The position numbers and the translations under genes were made by a program. From contig JAUICO010000026.1 of the NCBI GenBank assembly GCA_030427825.1, positions 1-47,564 on the forward strand: 47,564 bases of DNA, in the 5' to 3' direction. Of this stretch, positions 29,932 to 39,392 are shown one piece after another. The notes under the pieces are model-generated. The model did no database searches and was not told the origin of the DNA. It worked only from the letters and a program-made list of their open reading frames with translations. Origin of the DNA: a bacterium (GTDB taxonomy: Bacteria > Myxococcota_A > Bradymonadia > REDH01). Within the stretch, counting starts at the first letter, position 1; the number at the start of each line of letters is the position of its first letter.

Positions 29932-31104
29932 TTAGAGGCCCTCGACGCGGCCCAGAATCTCCTTCATCACCTCTGACGTACCGCCGCCGATCGTGATGAG
30001 GCGGGTGTCCGTCCAGGCACGCCCGATCGGGTACTCTGTGGTATAGCCGAAGCCGCCGTACACCTGCTGGCAGTCATAGATCACACGCTGAGCGAGGTCG
30101 CCGGCGAAGAGCTTGGCCATCGTGATGGCCCGGGTGGCGCCGAATGGGTTCTTGTTGGCGATGTCGACGGCGTAATAGGTCAGCCGCCGCGCCGCTTCGA
30201 TCGAGGTCAGGTGGTCGGCGAACTTGTGACGCCACACCTGGTTCTTGATGATCGGTTTTCCGAAGGCGGTGCGCTCCCGCGCGTATTCAATCGCGTTGCG
30301 AACGGCCAGCTCCATCCCGGCGACGCAGGAGATGGAGGCGATCAGGCGCTCGCCCTGAAAGTTGGTCATGATGTGAAAGAAGCCGTTGTTCTCGTCGCCC
30401 AAGAGGAAGCGCTTTGGCACACGGCAGTCTTCAAAGAAGAGCTCGGCGGTGTCCGACGAGCGATTGCCGATCTTCTTGATGCTCTTCCCAACATGAAAGC
30501 CCGGCGTGTCCGTCGGAAAAACGAGCAGGGAGATGCCCTGATATCCTTCGTGGCCCGTGCGCACCGCCAGCGTGATGAAGTCGGCGCGGGTGCCGTTGGT
30601 GATCCACAACTTCTGTCCGTTGATGATGTAGTCGTCGCCGTCGGACTTCGCCCATGTCCTGACGCTGGCGACGTCGGAACCGCCGCTGGGTTCGCTGACA
30701 CCGAGGGCGGCGATGGCTTCGCCCTTAACGGCGGGCACCAGAAAGCGCTCTTTCACTTCGTCGCAGGCGACTTCATGAATGATCGGCGTTGCCATGTCGG
30801 ACTGGACCATCAGCGCCATGTTGATGCCGGCATTGTTGGTCCGCGACAGCTCTTCAGCGTAGGCCGTGGTGAACCACCAGTCCAGTCCGGAGCCCCCCCA
30901 CTTTTCGTCTACGCGAATGCCAAAAAGCCCGAGCTGACCGGCCTCCTGGAAAATCTCTCTGGGGAAGATTCCCTCTTCGTCCCACTTCTCGGAGTGCGGA
31001 GCGATACTCTCTGCGAACTTGCGTACCGTAGCCCGGAAGGCCCGGTGCTCTTCAGTGAAAATCTCGTCGTCCTGCATCGTGATGCGCGGAGAATCGCCGG
31101 CCAT
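29932..31104 (-). CDS. Acyl-CoA dehydrogenase (long-chain-type catalytic Glu)
   Basis: 390-residue flavoprotein catalysing alpha,beta-dehydrogenation of acyl-CoA. Landmarks: [20 protein letters not shown] (FAD/substrate part), [40 protein letters not shown] and [14 protein letters not shown]. The position holding the catalytic Glu of medium-chain enzymes is Gly here (GGGTSE), while a Glu stands in FQGERLIAS. That arrangement is seen in long-chain and isovaleryl-CoA dehydrogenases, so the substrate is likely long or branched. The ATG at 31104 has AGGAG five bases upstream; an in-frame GTG precedes it. Monocistronic, with its own promoter. Confidence 0.92.
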   Translation of the reverse strand: MAGDSPRITMQDDEIFTEEHRAFRATVRKFAESIAPHSEKWDEEGIFPREIFQEAGQLGLFGIRVDEKWGGSGLDWWFTTAYAEELSRTNNAGINMALMVQSDMATPIIHEVACDEVKERFLVPAVKGEAIAALGVSEPSGGSDVASVRTWAKSDGDDYIINGQKLWITNGTRADFITLAVRTGHEGYQGISLLVFPTDTPGFHVGKSIKKIGNRSSDTAELFFEDCRVPKRFLLGDENNGFFHIMTNFQGERLIASISCVAGMELAVRNAIEYARERTAFGKPIIKNQVWRHKFADHLTSIEAARRLTYYAVDIANKNPFGATRAITMAKLFAGDLAQRVIYDCQQVYGGFGYTTEYPIGRAWTDTRLITIGGGTSEVMKEILGRVEGL

Positions 31105-31141
31105 AATCACTCCTCTGCTGATGTGGTTTCCAAGCGCGCAG

Positions 31142-31170
31142 AGTCTGGTGAATGTTTACTCACTTAGCAA
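31142..31170 (-). promoter_or_regulatory. Putative promoter with operator in the spacer, upstream of acyl-CoA dehydrogenase
   Basis: Minus-strand TTGCTA (31170-31165) and CAGACT (31147-31142) lie 17 bases apart. The spacer itself is an imperfect palindrome, GTGAGTAAACATTCAC (31163-31148), pairing GTGA with TCAC plus one inner pair. It resembles TetR-type fatty-acid regulator sites of the TGAAT...ATTCA kind. The distance to the start codon (about 40 bases) is normal. No regulator gene is adjacent. Confidence 0.4.
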
Positions 31171-31256
31171 GCGGGATGTCGTAGGAGCCGCCGTCCCGCA
31201 TCTCCCGTGGGTCCGAGTCGGTGACGCAGACCCGCAGACAACGAGCTGACGGGGGT

Positions 31257-32515
<1,259 letters not shown>

Positions 32516-32648
32516 CTACCCTGGTCCTCGCACAGTCGTGTGACAGGTTGTTCCCGGTGAATGCGCGGACTGTGTTCGCACCGGGCGCGGGAATCAAGCG
32601 ACTCACAAGAAACTGCCGCTTCTCGCCGAAGCCGCATAGGCTGCGTTC

Positions 32649-33527
32649 ATGTCGACGAGCTATCACTCTCAGGTCCACGCCACGGCGCGCCTCCGGCGCG
32701 CAGCCTCGCTGCTGCTGCTGTCGCTGCTGCTTTTTGCCTGCCGAGACAGTCGGCAGATCAGCGCGATCACGACGGGCGCCGGCGATGGGGAGTCGTCTGC
32801 GATGCAGGCGGAGAACAGTTCGGTGCAGCGGGACTTCGATCGGCTGCGGCGCACCTTCGCTCACGGCGCGACGACGTTGATCTCTCCCGAGAACGTGGAC
32901 GTGAGTCGGCGAGCTCCGGTGGACCGCACGTTTGAGGCGGTGGCAGGCGAGTGTTTCTCGTTCATCGCGGTCGGCGAGACCGAAGAGTTTGATGTCGACC
33001 TCGTGGTAACGCGACCAGATGGCAGCGTCGCCGTCGCCGATCGCGCGCCGGATCACTTTCCGGTGATATCATCCTGGTGCGCCGCCGCCGGGGGACGCTT
33101 CAACCTGCGTCTGCGCGCTCGCCGTGGGCAGGGCCGCGCGCTGCTCGGCGCGTACCGTATTGAGGCCGACGCGGGGGCGCTTCTTGCCCTGCGGGATCGA
33201 TACTTTGCAGGCGCAGCGCCCCTGGGGCCGGTGAACCGACACTTTCTGCCCTCAGAGCGAGATGTACGGGTCCCGGTCGCTCTCAGCGCCGGCCGTTGCT
33301 ACGCGGTTGCGGCTGTCGGCGGTGAGGGCACCGAGGACCTCGACATGTACGTCTTCGACCCTCAGGGCACCGAAGTTACGCGAGAAATCGGCACGGACGC
33401 GACACCGGTGATCACGAGGCTGTGCGCCGACGCCACGTCGGTGTGGAGCCTCCGCTTCAACATGTATGCCGGTAGCGGGCATTTCACGTGGCAGCTCTTC
33501 GAGTATCCTGCTCGGAGCACGCCGTAG
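32649..33527 (+). CDS. Putative lipoprotein with two PPC-like beta-sandwich repeats
   Basis: 292 residues. The N-terminus has a lipobox (LLLLSLLLFAC). The mature part holds two similar halves: VDRTFEAVAGECFSFIAVGE with FDVDLVVTRPDGSVAVAD, and VRVPVALSAGRCYAVAAVGG with EDLDMYVFDPQGTEVTRE. Both recall bacterial pre-peptidase C-terminal (PPC-like) beta-sandwich domains and both keep a Cys at the same place followed by a later Cys (SWCAAAGG, RLCADATS), suggesting a disulfide per repeat. No catalytic domain. No strong ribosome site is seen before the ATG. Function unknown. Confidence 0.7.
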   Translation: MSTSYHSQVHATARLRRAASLLLLSLLLFACRDSRQISAITTGAGDGESSAMQAENSSVQRDFDRLRRTFAHGATTLISPENVDVSRRAPVDRTFEAVAGECFSFIAVGETEEFDVDLVVTRPDGSVAVADRAPDHFPVISSWCAAAGGRFNLRLRARRGQGRALLGAYRIEADAGALLALRDRYFAGAAPLGPVNRHFLPSERDVRVPVALSAGRCYAVAAVGGEGTEDLDMYVFDPQGTEVTREIGTDATPVITRLCADATSVWSLRFNMYAGSGHFTWQLFEYPARSTP

Positions 33528-33576
33528 CAGCGGACCCGACTCGGGCGCAGAGGACTGGGGCGCATGACGGGCCCTT

Positions 33577-33606
33577 TTGCGGATCCATCGTTACATATGG
33601 TACAAA
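33577..33606 (+). promoter_or_regulatory. Putative promoter of the Ser/Thr kinase gene
   Basis: TTGCGG (33577-33582) and TACAAA (33601-33606) are 18 bases apart, about 30 bases before the kinase ATG. The region is locally A/T-rich compared with its surroundings. Confidence 0.35.
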
Positions 33607-33637
33607 GTGAGCGAATCGATGATTGAAGGGTTTGGGG

Positions 33638-35794
33638 ATGGCGCGCGAAGAAACTGATACCGGCGGCCTTCCGTCGCCGTGGGAACTTGAAGCCCTGCTG
33701 AGCGAAGGCGGGCTTCGACGTACCTGCATCGCGATCAACGCGAACAACGGCACGCGAGCCGTGATCAAGGAGTTGGAGCCTGATCATGTGCGCGAGCCGA
33801 AGCACGCAGAGCTTTTCGATCGGGAGTGCGAGATCATGGGGATGCTTTCGCACCCGCAGATTCCGCGCCTGATCGACGTCATCACGACCACAGACGGCAG
33901 TCGTGAGCGCAAGTTCATGATTCAGGAATACGTCGAAGGCACAAACCTCCTCGACCTGGTCTCGTCCGGCGCAAAGATGCCCACGGACGAGGTGGTTGGC
34001 ATCATGCGCAGCGTGCTCACCGTTCTAGAGTACATGCACGAGCACGAGCCGGCGGTTCTTCACCGTGACATCAAGCCGGCCAACCTTGTTGTCCGTCCCA
34101 ACCGAAGCGTCGCCCTGGTCGACTTCGGTTCGGCCACCCACGCGGATCTCGACCAGGAGTCGCGCACCTCTATCGTCGGAACCTTCGGCTACATGCCCCC
34201 GGAGCAGTTTCAGGCGGCGGCGTTTCCATCGAGCGACATGTACGCGCTGGCGTTTACCGCGCTGCAGATGCTGACCGGCCTGGAGCCTGCCCGCTTTGAG
34301 CTGCGCGACATGACGCCGCTGTTCCGCAAGCACTACGATGAGGATCCGTCCTTCGCGGCGATCCTCGACATCATGCTCGATCCGGATCCGGAGCGCCGAT
34401 ACGGCAATGCACGCTCGCTGCTGGGCGCGCTGGCGCGTTGGAGTGACGACACCGGCACGTCTCCCTCGGTACCGCTGATTCCTGCGCCGCCGGTACATCG
34501 TCGAAAGAACGCCACGATGCGCCTGGCGGCGCCGGTGTTTGCTCCCGGCGATCGAATCGAGACAGCGTCAGCCACTCTCCTCTCGGACGCTGCGGTGCGC
34601 CCCAACGGCGCGCCTTCGATCCCGCCGCCGCAGTCAGCCGGCATCCTCCGCAGCCGCCCACCCGGTACCGACGACGAGGTCGTGCTTTCCCTGGATGGTT
34701 CGAGGAGAGCCGCCGATGAGAGCGAGGAGGAGCTTCTCGCGCCCGGCGAGTTGATCGAAGAAGAGACCCTTCTGGAGATCGTCGACGACGTGGACCTCGA
34801 CGAGGAGATCACGCAGGTGCACGGGCCTCTGCCGGAGCTGAGCGACCTCGAAGAGGAAGACACCCAGGTCCGCGGTGAAATCACCATGCCGGACACGCCG
34901 GCGCAGACCCTCGCGCTGAACACCGGCGCCGTCCGCAAAGGCAGGCGGGACAACACGCCGACGGTAGATGTGCCCGTCGTTGCGGGCCCCGGCGAGGTGG
35001 ACGAGGTTACCCTCGATGAGCCGCTGGACGATGTGCTGGACGAGGTCGCTGAACCGGCGACGTCCCGCAACCGGACGCTGGCTCTGTCCGCGGTGGCGAT
35101 ACCGAAACCACCGGCGCCGCCGAAGAAGGCGACCGCGTCGCGAGGGACGGTGTCTGAAGTCGCGGAAGCGACGGGTGAGACCGACGAAGAAGGCGCCAAA
35201 CCTGACAGGTCGCCGGTGGCCTTCCAGAGTACCGTCGCCCTGTCCGCGTTTGTAGGGGAGGCGTCGTCGCGTCCACCGGAGCAATCTGCCGCTGAAGCGC
35301 AGGCCGAGGTCGAAACCGCCACCCCGGCGGATGCGCTGTCGACCTCCGCCGAGGTTGAAGACGAGGGCGAGCCGGATTCCGAGAGCTACGGCAAGGGCAA
35401 GACGATCGCGATGCGCCGCGTCCGAGTGGGCGAAGAGGACAGCGCGGACGATTCGGCTCCGGTTGATGCGACTGTAGTGGATGCCGCCGCTGCACCATCT
35501 GATACAGCCGGTGCCGCTGCCGACGCGGCTGCGAGTGATTCTTCCGTTGAGGCGCCGTCGGAGCTCGCCCGAGCGCGACGACGCCCGCGCGTGCCCGGCG
35601 AGAGACGGGTCTTCGTGGCGGCATCGCTGCCGCCTGCGCCGTCTGCGACAAGCATCCCGGTGGAAATGATGTCGGGCGAGGTGACGGATGTCCGGCCTGA
35701 GGCGACATTGCCGGCGCGCCGACCGTCATTGAGCGTGGCATCTCCGCGAGAGCGCATGCTCATGCTGAGAGAGCAGAGAGCTGCTCAGCTGTAG
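33638..35794 (+). CDS. Serine/threonine protein kinase with long acidic tail
   Basis: 718 residues. A eukaryotic-like kinase domain spans about 15-270. The catalytic Lys is in RAVIKEL (K44), HRDIKPAN is at 142-149 (D144), DFGSA at 162-166, and an activation segment with Ser/Thr (SRTSIVGTFGYMPPEQ) is followed by DMYALAFTALQMLTG. The Gly-rich loop is degenerate (SEGGLRRTCIAI). From residue 275 the tail is low-complexity and acidic and holds four T-[LVI]-A-[LM] motifs at T424, T480, T532 and T589. No membrane helix was seen, so it is cytoplasmic. An ATG at 33638 with AAGGG eight bases upstream is chosen. An FHA protein gene lies 1.4 kb away on the other strand and could read the phospho-Thr; that is inferred. 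Confidence 0.9.
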   Translation: MAREETDTGGLPSPWELEALLSEGGLRRTCIAINANNGTRAVIKELEPDHVREPKHAELFDRECEIMGMLSHPQIPRLIDVITTTDGSRERKFMIQEYVEGTNLLDLVSSGAKMPTDEVVGIMRSVLTVLEYMHEHEPAVLHRDIKPANLVVRPNRSVALVDFGSATHADLDQESRTSIVGTFGYMPPEQFQAAAFPSSDMYALAFTALQMLTGLEPARFELRDMTPLFRKHYDEDPSFAAILDIMLDPDPERRYGNARSLLGALARWSDDTGTSPSVPLIPAPPVHRRKNATMRLAAPVFAPGDRIETASATLLSDAAVRPNGAPSIPPPQSAGILRSRPPGTDDEVVLSLDGSRRAADESEEELLAPGELIEEETLLEIVDDVDLDEEITQVHGPLPELSDLEEEDTQVRGEITMPDTPAQTLALNTGAVRKGRRDNTPTVDVPVVAGPGEVDEVTLDEPLDDVLDEVAEPATSRNRTLALSAVAIPKPPAPPKKATASRGTVSEVAEATGETDEEGAKPDRSPVAFQSTVALSAFVGEASSRPPEQSAAEAQAEVETATPADALSTSAEVEDEGEPDSESYGKGKTIAMRRVRVGEEDSADDSAPVDATVVDAAAAPSDTAGAAADAAASDSSVEAPSELARARRRPRVPGERRVFVAASLPPAPSATSIPVEMMSGEVTDVRPEATLPARRPSLSVASPRERMLMLREQRAAQL

Positions 35795-35804
35795 TGACCC
35801 GGCG

Positions 35805-36299
35805 TCACCTTGCTGACTCCGGGACGTGGGCAAAGGTGTGCAGCAGTGAGTCGTCGACGCGCATGTGCCGCGGCAGCTCACTGAGGATCAGTTCTCCGAA
35901 CTTGCGTGCACGCCCCAGCGCGATACCCCGCCAGCGGATGATCACCGTACCCTTGTGGGCGCTGCCCGGGGGCGCGAAGGTGCCGCCTGAGAACCACGCT
36001 GCGAGGTCGGCACCTTCGATATCGAAGACGTTCCGGGTCGCATGAGAGCCGATCAGCCGAACAAAGGCGGTCGAGAGGTAGCCTTTGGGAGGAGCGTCTC
36101 GCCACACCTGTGTGCCGACGCTGGTCGCCCCGGTGCCCGGAGCTGTGCCGCCGGCTGCGATCCACAGATCGTCGTGTCCCGGCCGCGACCAGAAACTGTA
36201 GTCGGCGAGTGGGGAGGCGGGGATGCCGTAGTGGTCCTGCAGCCAATCGAAGAGAGGCGCAGGATCGATCGGTTCAAACTCGGCGGAGCTTCGCGACAA
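35805..36299 (-). CDS. Detached C-terminal PUA-like domain of an rRNA methyltransferase
   Basis: 164 residues read from a TTG (36299-36297) with a perfect AGGAGG (36310-36305) five bases upstream. The C-terminal segment VIIRWRGIALGRARKFGELI resembles the PUA-like domain found at the end of RsmF/NSUN-type cytosine-5 RNA methyltransferases (a strand, then G-x-x-LG, then a basic run). It overlaps the end of the methyltransferase gene by 26 bases in another frame. The two chains together would make one typical RsmF-like enzyme, so it probably acts as its separate RNA-binding subunit or is the product of an old frameshift. Confidence 0.6.
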   Translation of the reverse strand: MSRSSAEFEPIDPAPLFDWLQDHYGIPASPLADYSFWSRPGHDDLWIAAGGTAPGTGATSVGTQVWRDAPPKGYLSTAFVRLIGSHATRNVFDIEGADLAAWFSGGTFAPPGSAHKGTVIIRWRGIALGRARKFGELILSELPRHMRVDDSLLHTFAHVPESAR

Positions 36300-37185
36300 A
36301 GAATCCTCCTGTGTCGGTGTCGTGCGGCCAGATTCGCGCGCCGTTCTGCACATCGGGGCGGCAGACACGGTCGCCGAAGACAACCACACCGGGCTTTGCA
36401 ACCACGCCATCGGGGACGGCCACAGGCTCGATGGCGGCCTCGCCGGCCGCGCGGTCCAGCACGTGTTCGTTCTCTTCGGGCGCGTAGGTGCAGGTTGCGT
36501 ACACAACGACACCACCGACACGTACCAGCCGCAGAGCCTGCCGCAGCAGCGCCACCTGAATACCGGACATCATGCGACGGTCTTCGGGCGAGGTGTAACG
36601 CATGCGCCCCTTCTTTCGCACCGTCCCTTCGCAGCTGCAGGGTACGTCAACGAGTACCCGGTCGAAGCTCTGCTCTTCGGCGTCGAAACGAATGCCGTCC
36701 GAGCAGACCGTGACCACATTTCGTGCGCCGACGCGGTCGATGTTGTTCCGCAGGGAGGACATGCGACTCCATGAGCGCTCGTTGGCGATGACGGTGCCGG
36801 TGTGCTCCATGTCGGCCGCGATCCGCAGCGTCTTGTTGCCCGGGGCCGCGCACAGGTCGAGGATCCGCTCGCCGGGTTTCGCGCCGAGGACGCGAGCCGG
36901 CCACAGGGTGGCTTCTTCCTGGGTATGGAGCCAGCCCAGACAGAACTCCGGCCACAGTCCCGGTCGCGCCGTGTGTGGCAGCCGCCACGCATTCGCCAGC
37001 CAGGGGATCGGCCGGGCGTCGGGTTCATGGGCGCGAACTCTCTCCGCGATGTCCGGCGGAGCGGCGTGCGTTGCCCAAACCGCGCGCGGCAGGGGTCGAT
37101 GGCAGGCCGCGACGAAGGCGTCGAAGTCGTCGACGATATCTGCGTACCGGGCGAGGGCGGGAAAGTCGGATCGCGGTGGATTCAC
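36274..37185 (-). CDS. rRNA cytosine-5 methyltransferase (RsmB/RsmF/NSUN family)
   Basis: 303 residues. SAM-dependent m5C methylase with the family motifs in order: ILDLCAAPGNKT (SAM binding), ANERSWSRMSSLRNNIDRVG, VDVPCSCEGT (first catalytic Cys, here PCSCEG instead of the usual PCSGxG) and VVYATCTYAPEENE (nucleophilic Cys of TCT). The substrate is probably rRNA, but the exact base cannot be told. The GTG at 37185 overlaps the FHA gene stop (GTGA). The C-terminal domain common in this family is missing from the chain and is encoded by the next overlapping frame. Confidence 0.9.
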   Translation of the reverse strand: MNPPRSDFPALARYADIVDDFDAFVAACHRPLPRAVWATHAAPPDIAERVRAHEPDARPIPWLANAWRLPHTARPGLWPEFCLGWLHTQEEATLWPARVLGAKPGERILDLCAAPGNKTLRIAADMEHTGTVIANERSWSRMSSLRNNIDRVGARNVVTVCSDGIRFDAEEQSFDRVLVDVPCSCEGTVRKKGRMRYTSPEDRRMMSGIQVALLRQALRLVRVGGVVVYATCTYAPEENEHVLDRAAGEAAIEPVAVPDGVVAKPGVVVFGDRVCRPDVQNGARIWPHDTDTGGFFVAKLRRV

Positions 37186-38069
37186 CCGGACTCAGTCACG
37201 GTGACCTCATGGGCGGGTACGTTCAGGACGTATCCAAAGCCGCGGTACGAGGCGATGAGTTTCTGGAAGATGCGCTCGATGTTCCACTCTGCGACGGCTT
37301 CTGCGTCGAAGCCGGGAAACTGGATTAGCTGTGCCTCGACATCCGCTCGCTCAACGTGGCCGTTCGTCACGAGCTTCTTCAGAGCCGAGCGACCCTGTGA
37401 GATGTGTTTGATCACCATCGATCCCGATGCGGTGGCCTTTTCGATGACCTGGTCTGAGACCGGCACGCCCGGAGTGCGGCACAGGGTTCCGATTGCGATG
37501 GCTGCCATTCTAGGCAGGTCGAGCCACTGGCCGCGACAGTTCACAACACAGCTGTCCGGCGCGAAGATCGCCTGCAGGAAAGGAGGACTGTCGTGTGCAA
37601 CCCTGGGGTCGACGCCGATCGCCGGGGTGTAGCGCTCAGAGAGGGCGGCGCCGAGCATCTGCATCTTGCTGTCACGAACGACGGCGGTCCCCGGGTTGAG
37701 CTCAGAGGCGTCGACCGGGAAGGTGACGCGCAGGGTGTCGGCTTCTGCGACGAAGCGGAACTCAACCGTACCGAGGATTACGGCGGCGTGTGCGTATCCT
37801 ACGCGTACGCGGGCTCCCGGGTTGACTCGCTGTCCGTTGACTACGGTGACGCTCTTCTGGGTGAGGCTCTCGATCTCGACACCATGGTCGTCGAAGCGCA
37901 TTTCGATATGCGCTCGCGAGATGGTCGGGTCCGGAATCGAGACGTCTGACTGAATCGAACGGCCGATGACGACCCTGTCCCCACGGATTCCAAAGCGCGA
38001 TCCGGGCTCCAGGGGGGACCCTTCTCGTACCTGCGCTACTTCCAGGTAGGTGCTTGGACGCGACGACAT
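37182..38069 (-). CDS. FHA-domain protein with OmpR-like winged-helix C-terminus
   Basis: 295 residues. An FHA domain (about 25-105) has the phospho-Thr pocket motifs GRSIQSDVSIPD, ISRAHIEMRF and VVNGQRVNPG. The C-terminal part ends with IERIFQKLIASYRGFGYVL, very like the final wing of OmpR/PhoB-type DNA-binding domains, preceded by a helix set in the right order. So it may be a phospho-Thr-sensing transcription factor; the DNA-binding part is inferred from this pattern. The ATG at 38069 follows GGGAG. It heads an operon with the two methyltransferase genes. Confidence 0.75.
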   Translation of the reverse strand: MSSRPSTYLEVAQVREGSPLEPGSRFGIRGDRVVIGRSIQSDVSIPDPTISRAHIEMRFDDHGVEIESLTQKSVTVVNGQRVNPGARVRVGYAHAAVILGTVEFRFVAEADTLRVTFPVDASELNPGTAVVRDSKMQMLGAALSERYTPAIGVDPRVAHDSPPFLQAIFAPDSCVVNCRGQWLDLPRMAAIAIGTLCRTPGVPVSDQVIEKATASGSMVIKHISQGRSALKKLVTNGHVERADVEAQLIQFPGFDAEAVAEWNIERIFQKLIASYRGFGYVLNVPAHEVTVTESG

Positions 38070-38123
38070 GGTCTCCCTGCGCAACGGATTTCGCGGCGGC
38101 TTCATGCCTGATGTGACGGCAGG

Positions 38124-38152
38124 TGTGTAGCAGAGCGTCCGGCAAGTCTCAA
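38124..38152 (-). promoter_or_regulatory. Putative promoter of the FHA-methyltransferase operon
   Basis: TTGAGA (38152-38147) and TACACA (38129-38124) are exactly 17 bases apart on the minus strand. The predicted start lies about 48 bases before the FHA-gene ATG. A GC-rich palindrome (GCGCGG..CCGCGC, 38154-38167) abuts the -35 box. Confidence 0.4.
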
Positions 38153-38293
38153 CGCGCGGAACCGCGCTTTTGACGGGCCCTATCTTGCAATCGGCGCGGG
38201 TTTGCGGGAAGAGTGCAACGGCGGGGCTGCGAGCGGGTTGGGACAACCTGCCGAACGCTCTGTGATTGCATTCATCGGGCCTGGGAGACCTTC

Positions 38294-39226
38294 ATGTTCA
38301 AACGAGCAACAGCAATTTGCACCCTTATCTGCGCCGCAGCTGCGTGGGGAGCGTGCGGTGGAAGCGGCGTTTCGGTAGCCGTCGGAAACGTCGAAGAGAC
38401 CATCGCGGTGACCGCCGAAGGCGACTTTGCCGCGTCCGTCGCCGAAGGAAACGCGCACTGGGAGAACCGCAGTGACCGCGCCGAGGTTGAGGCTGCGATC
38501 GCTGCCTGGGAAGAGGCGATCACCTACCCGACGCCGGCCGATGTGGAACGACGCCTTGCGCTGGCACCTGTCTATGTGTCGCTGACCCGCGCCTACTACT
38601 GGCTCTCTCACGCCCACCAGCGTTGGGAAGGCGGACGCGACAACGACGAAGTGATGCGTGGCATCTACGAGAAGGGGATGGAATACGGCCGTACCGCCAT
38701 CGCCGCCGGCAATACGGAATGGAACGCGACCCTGACCCGCGGTGGTTCACTCGCTGATGCCGCGGTTCACCTTACGGCCGCCGACGTGCCGGCTGCCTAC
38801 TGGTACGCCACCAACGCCGGTCGTTTCGCGACCCTCGACGGCCTCAGCACTCTGCTCGCGTACAAAGACGACATCTACGCGATCATCAGCCGATGCGCCG
38901 AGCTCGACCGCGGCTACTTCTACAACGCTCCGGATCGATACTTCGGCGTCTACTACACCAAGGTTCCGTTCATGAATCCGGACCTTGACCGTGCACAGCA
39001 GCACTTCGAGTACGCAGTGCAGCAGCACCCTCAGTACCTCGAGACCCGCGTGCTGATCGCCGAAGAACTGGCCACGAAGAACGGCGACCGTGAGGGCGCA
39101 GCAGAGCACCTTCGCGCGGTCGTGGCCTTCGACCTCGACGGCGCTCCGGAGCTTCGTCCCGAGAACGAAATGGCGCAGCGTCGGGCGCAGGAGATCCTCG
39201 ACAACATGGACGACTACTTCCGCTGA
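38294..39226 (+). CDS. TatT-family (TRAP transporter T-component) TPR lipoprotein
   Basis: 310 residues with a lipobox (AAAAWGACGG) giving a lipoprotein. The body is made of TPR-like helix pairs and carries TatT hallmarks: VPAAYWYATNAGRFATLDGL, LLAYKDDIYAII, ELDRGYFYNAPDRYFGVYY and LDRAQQHFEYAVQQHPQYLE. TatT proteins form periplasmic trimers that associate with TRAP transporter substrate-binding proteins; no TRAP genes are seen here. The ATG at 38294 has GGGAG six bases upstream. It ends before a clear terminator. Confidence 0.88.
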   Translation: MFKRATAICTLICAAAAWGACGGSGVSVAVGNVEETIAVTAEGDFAASVAEGNAHWENRSDRAEVEAAIAAWEEAITYPTPADVERRLALAPVYVSLTRAYYWLSHAHQRWEGGRDNDEVMRGIYEKGMEYGRTAIAAGNTEWNATLTRGGSLADAAVHLTAADVPAAYWYATNAGRFATLDGLSTLLAYKDDIYAIISRCAELDRGYFYNAPDRYFGVYYTKVPFMNPDLDRAQQHFEYAVQQHPQYLETRVLIAEELATKNGDREGAAEHLRAVVAFDLDGAPELRPENEMAQRRAQEILDNMDDYFR

Positions 39227-39286
39227 GTCCTGCGCGGAGCTCTGCGCACGGGCGCGTGCGCGGCGTCGAAAAGCGAAGAGAACCGG

Positions 39287-39321
39287 GCCTCGGCACCTGC
39301 GTGTCGGGGCTTTGTCGTTTT
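39287..39321 (+). terminator. Intrinsic terminator after the TatT gene
   Basis: A 10-bp stem (39287-39296 with 39301-39310, two G-U wobbles) and a four-base loop (CTGC) are followed by TTTGTCGTTTT (39311-39321). It lies just after the TatT gene and 15 bases before the alkB promoter, isolating the two units. Confidence 0.75.
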
Positions 39322-39335
39322 GTGCGCTGATCCTT

Positions 39336-39364
39336 TTGACAGGAGCACCGGATTTATTTATAAC
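39336..39364 (+). promoter_or_regulatory. Strong sigma70-type promoter of the alkB-tetR operon
   Basis: A perfect -35 TTGACA (39336-39341) and a near-perfect -10 TATAAC (39359-39364) lie exactly 17 bases apart, in an A/T-rich patch unlike the rest of the window. The transcription start is predicted near 39371, about 22 bases before the alkB ATG. Confidence 0.8.
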
Positions 39365-39379
39365 GCATGTGCGAAATAA
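39358..39379 (+). promoter_or_regulatory. 22-bp interrupted palindrome overlapping the alkB -10 (candidate TetR operator)
   Basis: TTAT-AA-CGCA-TG-TGCG-AA-ATAA: the outer four and inner four bases of each arm match, with two mismatched positions between. It covers the -10 box and the transcription start, where a bound repressor would block polymerase. The TetR-type gene that closes the same operon is the natural candidate to bind it. Confidence 0.6.
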
Positions 39380-39392
39380 AAAGGAGCCCGCC

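Noticed and set aside
32516..32648. TPP riboswitch upstream of the GNAT-thiG unit
   Set aside because: Neither the CTGAGA element nor the second conserved aptamer half is present.
38154..38171. GC hairpin followed by TTTT as a plus-strand terminator
   Set aside because: No plus-strand gene ends nearby; the palindrome abuts the -35 box of the divergent FHA promoter, so it is better seen as part of that control region.
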